Source: Climacium dendroides
Taxonomy: Eukaryota; Streptophyta; Bryopsida; Hypnales; Climaciaceae
Reading direction: 5' to 3'
Assembly: GCA_950106755.1 (NCBI GenBank)
Contig: OX467091.1
Location: 21,965,538-22,029,537, forward strand
DNA: 64,000 nt
Of the stretch, positions 48,732-60,100 are shown piece by piece (position 1 is the stretch's first letter; every line of letters starts with the position of its first letter). Under the pieces are notes generated by a model. It made no database searches and had not been told where the DNA came from. It worked only from the letters and a program-made list of their open reading frames with translations. The position numbers and the translations under genes were made by a program.

Positions 48732-49290
48732 CTACCTCCATCCCAAAATGATCTTCTTGTTGAACAAAATCTTTTGGATTAAGGCTAAAAATAACTTTTT
48801 AAAGACTTATTTTACACAATAAGTAGATTTTGATGATTTCTTCCCATTCTAAAAAATTTGAGTTTTAGAACCCTTTTCAAAGTGCAGTTTTAGAATATTG
48901 AAAAGTGAAAATTTTTGGGCATTATCAAAGAACACCAGTGAGCACCTAATTGTTGAGTGTCAGGGTGTCATTTTGTGGGCATTTAGTATATGGCTAAAAC
49001 CAAGTATAGAACTTCATTTTGCCTCCCAAAGCTTGATCTACTTCAATTGGGGAATACTCAAAGAGATGCAAAAAAACCATGTTCATTGATCCCTTCAATC
49101 ATTTTATTTGTCTTTTATTTGATAATTGCATGGATAGAGGGAGAACTACTACTTAGAATTGTTTTTTTTAGTCCCAAACAACAATCACAAGCCAAACTCG
49201 ATCAATTTCAACATCACAAAATACAACAAGAAGATCATTTTGGGACAAAAAAAGAAGGCCAAAAGGAAGATCATTATGGGATAGAGAGAA
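48732..49290. mobile_element. Stowaway/mariner-like MITE, copy 2
   Basis: Flanked by TA (48730-48731 and 49291-49292). Left end CTACCTCCATCCCAAAATGA, a better match to the CTCCCTCCGTCCC motif than copy 1; right end is degenerate (TCATTATGGGATAGAGAGAA). Colinear with 13762-14333 over most of its length. Short frames in it are chance. Confidence 0.72.
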
Positions 49291-49907
49291 TATTTTTTAA
49301 TGCCAAAATGAGGCATCCAATTAAAGGATGTTTAATGTTTGACCATAGTCATTGATTCCAAAAGGACACAATCCTCTATTACTTAGGTAGTTACCAAAAC
49401 ACTTTAATTATTGGACTATTGGTGCATTATTTGTTTCTACAAATAACATTGAAGTCATCTATTAGACCTTTTAAGTAGACCTACAATGTCTATATTGATT
49501 AAGGTATATGATTGTTATATCTAGGTTGTCTAAATAAATATTTCAATTGAGCATGATTTCGATCATTAATCCCTAAATGGCCTAATGTCTTCTCAAAGAA
49601 CACTAAACAATTTGTGCAAGCTCATGTGATCTCAATTTTTGGCATGTTTTTTAAAACATTTTTCAAGATAGAAAAATGGATAAATTTTTAGAAATGTGAT
49701 CTTTATTTCAATCATTGCATGGAAGCAAAAGTTATGCCACACAAAACTCAAAATAATTGAGAAGGTACAACAAAAAATCCCTTAGAAAAATAAATTGAAA
49801 TTAAAAAAATAAGAAATTTTATTTTTAGTAGGCAATATTTTGTCTATTTGAAAATATTTGGGTCCTTACATTTGGATAAGTGATGTAAAAGTTATGCAAC
49901 AACGCTA

Positions 49908-50625
49908 GTATGTGAGCATAGAAATGCAAGCCTATGAGCCTTGAGCCCTAGATGTAAGTATGTACCCTACAACCATTAAAGACATCTATAACATACATAC
50001 CTTATAACTATGGAAGATGCATATAACATAAACACCTACAACATAGGCACCCTATACTATGGAAGGTGTTGATACATAAGTACTTGTTAGGGTTGTTCTG
50101 TCGGACACATTTTCAGGTTTTGGTGTTGAGTTGTCTGTCTGACGTCACATGTTGTATATGACAAGTGTCAGTCATATACGACAAACCTGAGGTTGCCCAA
50201 ATTTTTGAAATTTTTTGCCCGACAAACAATCCTACATGGAAAACTTGAACTACACCACCATAGGTGACTGTAGGTAGTATGACTGCAGGTGCAGGTCCTT
50301 GCGCACCATGCCCGCGTGCACTTACCCTCTAAATGTACCCAAGGTTGCCCTACTTGCACTCACCCTATACCCGAGATTGCCTAGACCTACATGTGCCACG
50401 TGGAGGCCATATGGTAGCCACGTGGCTGATGGGTAGGCCAACATTTTCATTGAAAAGTCAAAAGGAAGTTTGACCTCATTAGATGGACGAGGGGTAAAAT
50501 TCATGTCGTGTTCGTTGTGTTTGTCGTATTGTTGATTTGTCAGGGCGAACAACCATGGTGCTTGTTATATAGATGCCTAGACTTTTAGGCTCATGGGCCC
50601 AAGATCCTAGGCTCACATGTTTGCT
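49908..50625. mobile_element. TIR element containing another insertion
   Basis: Imperfect inverted ends of about 40 bp: TATGTGAGCATAG..AAGCCTATGAGCC..GAGCCCTAG on the left is complementary to CTAG..TTTTAGGCTCATGGGCCC..CTAGGCTCACATG on the right. It lies within repeat B copy 3 and is itself interrupted at 50090. Confidence 0.5.
50090..50561. mobile_element. Putative hAT-like MITE
   Basis: Higher-GC segment of 472 bp. CTTGTTA occurs on both sides (50083-50089 and 50562-50568), a possible 7-8 bp target duplication. Near the ends, GGTTGTTCTGTCGGACA is matched by the reverse complement GGTTGTTCGCCCTGACA, offset by a few bases. Classification is tentative. Confidence 0.45.
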
Positions 50626-51232
50626 TCCTTTGAAAACTACAGAGTATCTTGTTTGTGGTCAATTGTAACATCTTTTGAAAAAATAACATAGTAGATCCAT
50701 TTTTTTATCTCAATTTTCTTAATTAAAAAAAATTGTACAAGGTTTATTTTTATTTTTAGAACAATCTCTCTATTGGAATTAATGTGCTTCAATTCCATCA
50801 TAGAATTATTATTGGTTTAGTTTTTCCCTCTATCTTATACTTACTTTTTTTAATAATTAAAAAATTATTATTATTATTATTATTTTCTAGATTCTCAACT
50901 AAATTATTCATGATAGGTCATTTTTAATGCAAAATGTAAAATGTAAAAAATTTAAGTCAAGAGAATTAACTCAATTCTTAAAATCCAATTAGCCACGGTG
51001 CAAAAAAATTATTTTTTGCTCAATTTGAATTTAAGTATCTTACAACCTATGTGGTCAAAAATTTTGAAATTTCTTCTACACATTTCTATACTAGTCTATT
51101 ACAAGATCCTACTATCAAGTATGGAAAAATAATAATTTTTGAAAGTTTGTTGTGCCCTTTGCACTAAAAATGGTCATTTTCAACTTTTTTTTTGACAAAA
51201 AAAAGCTCTGGGCATTTAGGGATTCACTATGC

Positions 51233-52872
51233 AAATTTTTGTTGATTCTTATAGGGAATCAATAGGGGATTTAAGATCCTAAAGATCTTTCCATGCATTT
51301 CTTGTACAACATATGAATAAATTAAGAATTTAAGAGATGCTTTTATCCACCACGGTTTTCAATTTCCCTTGTGGTTGCTAGGTGCCATCACAACATCCAC
51401 TATTATGCAACCTTTACGGAGAGCGTAGGCAAATTTTTTTGGTCTAGCTTTTAAAATTTGAAACTCATTTTTGGAAAATGTAGAGGGAATTTTTTTCTAT
51501 TTTAGGAATGTAGCATGTGTTGGTTAGTATTGTGAATTTTGGTGATGTTGCAAATTAATTTGTTTTTCTTCAAATTTTTTGGAATTTTGAACAAATTTCT
51601 TAGATATTAAACACAAAGTACACGATTCAGGTTTTTTTTGTGTTGCTTGAGGATTTTGAATGTGTATGAGAATTTTGTGCACAAGAGAGATAGTGTCAAT
51701 TGGCATTGCTACATGCAAATCCAAGGCATCTTTTTTTGGCAAAGTAGTGCTAAATTGCAGTATAAAAAAATAATTTGGCTAAAAAATGGCAAGAAATTAT
51801 GAATTTGTGTTGCTAAAAAAATTCAATTAACATAAACATCTTAGATGAAATTGCAAGATTATGAATGAAAATAGAATTATGGACATGTGATAATTGCTAT
51901 TGTAATATTTTCTATCCACTATGTGGATGAATGTTGAAATTTAGAGCACTACTATAATATTGCATTTTGCTACTTTGACACTTCATAAAAAATTGTAAAA
52001 AGTCATGATGCAATTTTATCTTTCTTTCACCAATCTATTAGCTCTTTTTTAGTAGTTAGGTATTCCATTCCTTTCAAAATGTGGCTTTTAGATGAAGTTT
52101 AGCATGAATTTGCTCTTCAAGAATTTTTAGACATTTTAAAAAAACTTGTACATTTGTAATTAGGATATTCTTGTTATATTTTTGGTTTTTGTGCAAGCTC
52201 TTTACAATAGGTTATGCTATGGACATCATATTTTGCTTCTTGTCCAAGATGTTTGTTGATGTCGTCTCTATAAAGAGGGTGCATGTGCAAAAGTGCATTG
52301 ACAAAGTCAAAGAGATTTGAACCATTTCCTAAAGCACATACCACTAGCTATGCTTTGAGACTTCAATAATTGTGTGAAAATTAGTGTCACAAAAGTTTTT
52401 GGAAACAAAGTCAACGTCCTAAAACCTTTACTCGGGTATCACTTGTAGTGCGGAGAACAACATAGCCCTAGTTTTTTTTTTATAATTCAAAAGAAGTGAA
52501 TAAACTATTGTTTTTATTTTAGATTGAAATGACCATGATTGATTGATACCATGATTCATTTTCAAATATTATGAAGTTGGTGTCTTGCATGGGTTATGTG
52601 AATCTGCATTACTTCACAACACTATTTTTTAGTGCTTTATTTGTGATAAATAGGGCAATTGATGTAAGCAACAAAGATTTTTTACAATAACTTTGGTAGT
52701 AGATTGGCTATATAGTGCACAAGCAATGTAGATTCATATATTTAGGATGAACTAAAATATTTTCTCATTTCAATAAAGCTAATTGTAAGATACTATAAAT
52801 TCATTCTAGTTGTGTCAATGAAATAACAATATTTATGTGCGAAGGTAATGTATTATCTTCTTTCAATTACTA
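51233..52872. other. Intergenic AT-rich DNA
   Basis: No gene, RNA gene or clear repeat recognised. Confidence 0.5.
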
Positions 52873-53231
52873 CTAGTGCGCCTTGTGTCGTTGCCATAGT
52901 CAAAACTCAAAACAAAAGTAAAAATAATTTTCTAATTTTTTAGTTCACAAAAACTTCAAAATTCAATAACTTTCTCACCGTATATCCGAATGCCACAAAA
53001 CCAAGCTGGTGCACTCTTCCTCGCAAAGGGCTTTCTAACGGTACCAAGCATGTGACCGGAAGATGCATGGTGTAGGATATTTCAATGTGACAAACAAACA
53101 AAACAAACAAACAAAACAAACATGGTGGCGTTTAGATGTATGGTGTGAATTTTAAAGTTTTTGTGAATTAAAAAATTAGAAAATTACTTTTACTTTAATT
53201 TTGATTGTAGCAACGGCACAGGGCACACTAG
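52873..53231. mobile_element. TIR element F, full copy
   Basis: The ends are long inverted repeats: CTAGTGCGCCTTGTGTCGTTGC on the left and the complement of CTAGTGTGCCCTGTGCCGTTGC on the right, continuing for about 90 bp each through AAAAGTAA..TTTTCTAATTTTTTA. An (AAAC)n run (53092-53120) lies between the halves. No coding sequence. Confidence 0.75.
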
Positions 53232-53261
53232 TCTATACCTTAAATTTGGTTTAGGGTTTTG

Positions 53262-53483
53262 TTTGTTTTTCATGTTGAGATCTCCCGGACCATGTGTCCT
53301 TTGGTCGCGTGTTTGGTACCATCGGAAAGCTCTTGGGCGAGGAGGGGTGCACTAGCTTTGTTTTGTGGCATTTAGACGGATGGTGTGAAAGTTATTAAAT
53401 TTTGAAGTATTTTTTGGATCTAAAAAATTAGAAAATTACTTTTACTTTTGTTTAGACTGTGGCAACAGCACAGGGCACACTAG
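53262..53483 (-). mobile_element. TIR element F, half copy
   Basis: Read on the minus strand this half, starting CTAGTGTGCCCTGTGCTGTTGC at 53483, aligns with about 210 bp of the left half of the neighbouring full copy, including a block about accessory host-like text (GCCACAAAACAAAGCTAGTG). The other end is missing. Confidence 0.7.
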
Positions 53484-53503
53484 TTGTTCATTATTGTTCA
53501 TTA

Positions 53504-53650
53504 AGAAAGACTAGTTTTACATGAAAAGGAGGGGTCTTGTATAGAAGTTTGACTTCCAATGAGTGCTTTAGGATTTTCTTAAACCAAGTATTCACACAAT
53601 GCCCAAAGGGATGATTTCCGTAGTCACAAGCCCGTCCTTTAAAGGTTTAA
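53504..53650. mobile_element. Truncated family A MITE (A6)
   Basis: It contains the second half of the family A sequence (GGGGTCTTGTATAGAAGTTTGACTTCCAA.GAGTGCTTT, then TATTCACACAATGCCCAAA) and ends with CCTTTAAAGGTTTAA. The first half with the GGATGAATAGTTGCA signature is absent. Confidence 0.65.
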
Positions 53651-54143
53651 AAAATCAATTTTGAAAAAAATTGAAATATGACAAAACATTTCTTTTACTT
53701 AATTATTTAGGAGGAAAAATGCCGGTAATAAGGAGCATGCTCACAAGCTTATTGGGGGTGTTTGCCTTATGCTGCAATGGAAATTAACTTAACCTCCTCC
53801 AACTGCTCCACTCACTCACCACCTGAGTTTCCTTTGCGAGTTTCCTTTCCTTGGTCTGCCTTTGAAGCTTTAGTCACGAGGATGGTGAATTGACCTAATT
53901 TAATTGAAAAATTGCGATGGCTATGGAACTCGAATCAGTGTTTTCCCGAAGCCGGCCCTCGCGACTGTCTCCCGACCTTGCGATTTAGTTTTGTTCCGAT
54001 GGAGACCGGAACGAAGGACTTTTAAATTTCGAAGTGAGTGGCGAATGCTTTTTAGTATCGTGTTAGTGCAGTTGAAGTGGGAGATGGTGGAGTGAGAGTC
54101 GGGACGAAGCTTTAGGGTTTGCGGCACTCGGAGTTCGGTTGCG
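53651..54143 (+). promoter_or_regulatory. Promoter and leader of the CHD/FYR gene
   Basis: Composition changes from AT-rich to gene-like at about 53790. The leader probably lies between about 53850 and the start codon at 54144. No helicase or chromodomain coding sequence precedes the gene; the DNA upstream is transposons. No TATA box was fixed. Confidence 0.4.
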
Positions 54144-57100
54144 ATGGACGACTACGGGGACGGGTACCCCGTGGTGCAGCAGCCGCGAAAGTATGGCGTG
54201 CTGAAAAAGAAGAAGAGAGTGGATATGGAGCCTGAGCCTTTTGTTCCCGTGGTGCAGCAGCCGGCGTCTCGGGGTCACGGGGTTTTGAAGAAGAAGAAGC
54301 AGCAGAAGATGGTGGAGGTCGGACATATCGAGGCGTCGCCAATTTACGAGCCTCCTGTTTTCGATCCTCCGCCGCCGGTGTATGATCACCCGCGGTCTGG
54401 GGTGTTGAAGAAGCGGAAGATGACGAAGCCTCCAAGGCCTAATCTTGTTTTGAGAGGTGAGATTAGTATTTTGCTTACTAATTTATTTCATTACTCGTGG
54501 TTGATGGATGATTCAATAGTTTGATAACATAATGTAAGTTGAATACAATCAAAAGTGAAGAGGCTTGTGATGCAGTGATTTTGGCTTTTTCGGATTGCTT
54601 TTTGTGTTTTGGCAATTGAATTTTAGTTGCGTGTTCGCTGCAGTGGATGATTCGGCCACGGAATCGGAAGGCGATGGCAATGCGCGAGAAGTTACTGTTG
54701 CAACGGTGGCACCACCAGCAAGGGCTCCGAAGAAAGAGCCTCGTGCGAAGGGAGTATTGAAACGGAAATCGGTCAATCTCGAAGGTCAAGTCAAGAATGA
54801 AGTGACTCCACCTCCTGATCATCCTCCCGTTGTGGAGGTGCAGCAACCTAAAGGTGAAATTTCGTACTTGAATGCTCTGGTCATCTTGGCTCTCACTGTC
54901 ATACAGATTAATCATCTGGAATTGATATTTAATGTTTGTTGTTTATGATGTAATGCCATATGTTTGGACCAACGTTAATGTGCACCTGCTCTGGTCATGA
55001 TTATCGCTGGGAACTGGGAAGGGCGAGACGAAGATTTCTCCTTTGATTTTTTGCAATCACTTCGGTTGGGAATAGTAGCAGAGAGACGGTATTGTTCGAG
55101 TTAAAGGCTAGCAGGATCTTCTCATCAACCTATTGAATTATTTAGTGCGTGGAATTTATACAATATTCCTCTTTAGTAGGTTTAGGTTCTGCTTGCAGAA
55201 CTTCATGCTCAGTTTAAACTTGCTGAGTTAAATAGGAGATTGATTATCGGATTAGAAAATTGATGCTGTTAATCGACATGTCTTTCGTTCTCTTCTTATT
55301 GACTGTTTTGGTGGTGGTGTTGCAGCCGGTGATAGGAGAAAGACGATGATCAAAGACTTGGCAGCATCCTACCGGAACGATTGCCAAACTTACTGCAGAC
55401 AGCTCTTGCAATTACAGCGTCAATGGCGACAGGTCTTTTGCTTCTCACATTTTGTGAATCCCAGAGGTCACAGTATTATAAAGTCTGTTTCATATATCTA
55501 TTAAGTCGCCGTAATTTGCCGTAATACCAAGGTTAATCCTTTGGCAGTGATGGGCTCAGTGATTCGTTAAATAATCTACTTTTAAAACTATATTTGGTCG
55601 CTCTTCATCGAGTTTGAAGCGAATTCAATACCTCTTAGTTTGGTCATTTGAAACGCAGGAAGTATAGAGCCGCATGATAATCATGGATATTGAGTTGAAA
55701 CCAGAAACTGATGCTTCATGATGGTTTGTTACACTAATCAGCAAGAAATACCAATTCTTCCTCAAGCACCAGCAGAAACTGAAAACACTCGAAGGTCGTC
55801 AGTGTCCAAGAAGGATGGTTCACGTAGAGGCGCAGCTGGGCGGAAACCGAAAAGCGCTAATGGTGCAGTCAAACCAGAAGGTATAGTTTCTTTAACCTTG
55901 TTGTAACGTTTGACAGTGCAGAGGGCAATAAATTTTGATCACTTTTGGTATTGTTCCTGTGAATCACCAACATGCCTTCTATGCTCTGTCCTGTTAACTT
56001 CGTTTTTTTTTTCAGATAACGATGAAGCTCCAATGCAGCTAGTGAATGGCAAGATGCCACTACGTAGGCGTGTGGGATGGCGAGCTAATGAACGCGAGGC
56101 ACTTCGACGAGGATTGCTGATGTTTGGTTTGGGGAGATCTGAAAAAGTTCGAAGCATCATGCGAACTCTGCTGAAGCTTTCTCGCCATGGTCTTGGAGAC
56201 ATAGCGGACTCATGCTGGGAGTTTGTGAAATGTTGTGGAACCTATGCAGAGCCCAAAGAAAGGGAATATGCAGAGAAACGACTACTTGACGCCCAGGACC
56301 ATGGAATAGAGATGGGTAAGCATAGAAAGGTCTTATGCTCTAGACCGATGCCTGCTGTCTGTTCTGTCCGTTTTTCGATGGACAGATATTGACTAAGATA
56401 TTTTACGTGCAACTTCTTCTGGGTCAAGTAATTTTCTCCGAGTGCAGTGATTCACTATTTGCTATCAGGCGTCAATGCTGGCGGAGCTCATTTCTAAACC
56501 GTTCTTTTCCTCTAAATATTAATCTAAGAACTAATAATTAGTTTGCCCTGTGCCTAATTTTCTGGTCTCGTATTAAACCTGGACATACTTGGATGGTCCT
56601 CATATATCAAGCGGTGTTTTTTTAACTTACCTTAATCAGTGCAAGTACCGCTGGTCTAATGAAATCCCATAATCCTGCTAGACAGTCCTTGTCGAAAATC
56701 TGTTTTGTATGCAGTTTGTTTTTGGTAATTCCATGAACATAGAACTTTTGTAGACTATATGGATTCAGTGATTCAGTGCTTTGTGACACTGTTCTAATAG
56801 TTTTGTTTGGTGCCTCTATCACAGGCCCAGAGGTAACCGAGAGAGTGGGCGAGTTTGACAAAGTGGAGAAAAATGCCTCAGTCTGGCTGAAGCGATTGAA
56901 GCTCCTGGATAGCCTTGCGGACGTGGTTAGAATTTGTGCAAATAAGGAGACTCGTGAAGCTGCATATAGAGCTATCGATTTATTGAGAGATGCCAGCGTC
57001 CCTCACGAAGGATGGGGAAGAGAAGCGGACTTGGCTTTGCTGGCTGGAGTTTACAAGCATGGTTTTGGCAATTATGAGTCTTTGCGCAAAGATGAGCAGT

Positions 57101-60100
57101 TTGCAGAGACTTTTACAAGAGCATTCAGTGCACCTGGTCTAGCTGTAAGTAACCACATTTTTGACATGTTAGAATAGCTAAGCGGGCTTCTGGCTTTACA
57201 CTATGATAACAACTGGACATTAGTGCACACAGACTTTATGTGCAAGCTGTTGCATCAGACCTCTCAGTTCTATATTGAGTTTTCAAAGTAATTATGAAGC
57301 CACTCTGTATTTCATTTATTACTTCAAATGTCATGATATTAGGTTGGTGTGATGCAAGTTGGTTACCTGGTTGGAGGTGAAGTCTCCGCATCATGATGAA
57401 CTAATGGAATTATGAGTGCTAATTATTCAAGAGGAGCGCTAAAAGTCACATCCGGTGCTGTTTTTCTCAGGATCTTGGAGGTAGTGGTGGAGATGATATA
57501 GATCTGCAACCATCTAGCAGGTTCGGCAATGAATAATCATTTTTCTTGCTTGCTGTGTGGTTGCCACTGATATGGGTGTGAAGCAGAACGATCGTTCACC
57601 TTACATCCTAATCTACGTAGCTTTTTGTCGTGTTCCTTCGTGCAACCCACACCTATGTTTTCTTCTATTTTAGATATTCTTTTCTTGGTTGAGTTGGTGG
57701 ATTGTAAGTCACATCGCTTAATCTGATCTTTGTGTTATTTATGCAGAGAGAAACCCGATTGGCCAGATGCAAATACTTTGACACGCAGACTCAAGCGTCT
57801 AGTGGATCATATTACTCGAGTTGGTCAGCAGGTACTTGCTTCCTCTTCATGTGTTCTATATTTGTTCTGAGTAGACATCCCCACATTCTTAGTAATAGAA
57901 TGTTGTACTTTTATTTGTTTTTGCTTCCCCGCTATCTTTCAAGCTGGAGTCTTTAAGAGAAGCCATCTACTTGTTCCAGTTATTTTCCACTGGTTTATGA
58001 GTGAAATTGAAATGGACCACCTTGCACAATATATCATGAATTTTTAGTGGAGCAATGTCTTGGTTGCCCTTATTGTTTTAAAGAAACCTTTACTTTTGGG
58101 GAGTGTAATTGTGCATTGGTTATTGGACTTATGGTTTTACCTGAGAATTTTCCATAGTAGTTTAACTAGGCCTTCACCTTCATCCATGCAAGGTGAGATG
58201 TGGAAAGAAGAATAAGAATGATTGTTTTTCTTGAAAGGTATTCAAGTGTGCGTTAATGAAGTGATTTTTGAGTGACCGAGGGCAACATTTCCACCCATGC
58301 ACAGCTTCTCGTGAGTTTTGTTTTTGCTGAGTCTGGCATATATTTGTTGCTTTCTCAGGCAAACAAGGCGCCTAAGGCTTCTGAAACACCGCATGTACCA
58401 CGGTCACAAAAATGGAGCAAAAGGGACAAGATGGAATACCTTAGACAACTGATGCGTTGGGGCCTGCCTCTGGTATTAATCCTCTGTTGAATACAAGATT
58501 TTGATGTGCTTCTTATATTTGAGTCTTTTTAGACTAACTTTTGGTTGAGCTTCTTTTCTCTTAAGGATCGATTAGAATTTGCAATTATTGAGGAACGGAG
58601 GTTTGTTCATATAACGCATGCTTTCAGTATTTGAGGGTTCAGAGGGAGTTATGTAGCTCCACCCAGCAAATCGACTTTCTCAATTTGAATATGCAAGTGA
58701 CGGGTGGTAACAGGTTGAAGAGGGCTATGATAGTGATTTCTCGATGTGTCATCGTTTTTGTTAGTACTGAGTTGCCAATTTTTTTGGGGGAATTATTTTG
58801 GGCAGGCACCGGGGAGAGGTAAGGTGAGGTGGGAACTGTTGACAGAGAGATCGAGCAATACATCTCTGAAGAAGCGAGATGATAGTAGTCTGGAAGCCTG
58901 TTATCGTGATATTTTTAGGGAGATGAAGCATCTTGTGGATGGTCCTGAAGCTGGAATGGAGGATGGGATGGAGAAGTCCAATGGCAAGGCAAGACACAGT
59001 TTAAAAAGTCTACTTCTTTGTAGCAGCAGACCTTGTAGTCACCTACAGAAGTTTTCTCAAGGGTTGTTTTATTATCTCTTAGTTTAGTTTCTTTCAAGCA
59101 ATTGTGGATGATCTGTTTGGTTCCTGTACTACCGTGTTGGATAGTTTTCATCAAAGTTTTCGTCTTTAATGGCAGAGAAAGAGAAACTCTGCGACAAGGA
59201 AGCCTGCTGCTAAGGCTCCAGCGTTTAATGTTCTTGAGCAATCGGCATTTAGTCCAACTGTCCCTCAGGAATCAATTGGACCCCCTATCCTGAACGAGAA
59301 AAGTGCGGTGTGTGTTCCTTCGTGGTACTTGATTATTGTGAGTGCACTTTCTTAATTTTTGAAATGCTGAAGTCAAGCAAGGCGCTAGTTTCATTGATAC
59401 ACTTGCTATTCCTTTTTCAGGTTAGGTTGAAAGAGCGACTGGATCTACTTGACACATTGCGGCAGGTGCCAGAGACTCTTCAGGATGAGGATTGGGACAC
59501 CTTAGGCCTTGCTTTGCATCATGGTCATGATATGCCGTCTTGGTGGGAGGCTGGCTACCATGACAACTCACTGGTCAAGGTACCAAGCTGTTATGTACCT
59601 ATTATGTACTTGATGCTATCTGATCTTAGACAAGATGTTATCAATCTAGAAGTTTATCATTTTGGGGTTTGTTTTGATTAGTGTCCCAATATTAATGTCT
59701 GCTGCGTTCGAGTTCTCGCTGCGCAGGGAGTGCTGCAGTACGGATATGGATCTTGGGATGAGATTTTTGCTGATGAAAGCCTGGGCTTCCCTGACGATAT
59801 TGGTAAATCATCTTCTCTTACATCCGACGCACGCTTGTGTTCAGTCTTCTCTGGGAAGAAGAGCACGCAAAACTGTTTCATCTGTCTTATCTCCATAATT
59901 GTTGCCCTTTTCCATAGTTGAAATTAATGAAGTCTGCCGTTTAAGGCCTTGACATCCGAAGATTTTAAAGATGAGATTTTATTTTAAGCCTCAATGAAGT
60001 CACCAGTGTCTTTGTAGTAAAGTCTTGGAAAAATTGCCTTTCTGTTTACAGTTTACAGGCCATTTCCGTTGAGTTTAGAATTCTGGTTTGCTTTCTTTTG

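Larger units (their letters stand above)
49293..51232. repeat. Repeat family B copy 3 with nested insertions
   Basis: From about 49573 (TTAATCCCTAAATGGCC) to about 51233 (GGGCATTTAGGGATTC) the sequence is bounded by degenerate inverted ends resembling those of the 35921-36564 element. Blocks at 49730-49900 and 50640-51130 match family B copies 1 and 2; the part between is two further insertions. An (ATT)n run lies near 50865-50883. No gene. Confidence 0.5.
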
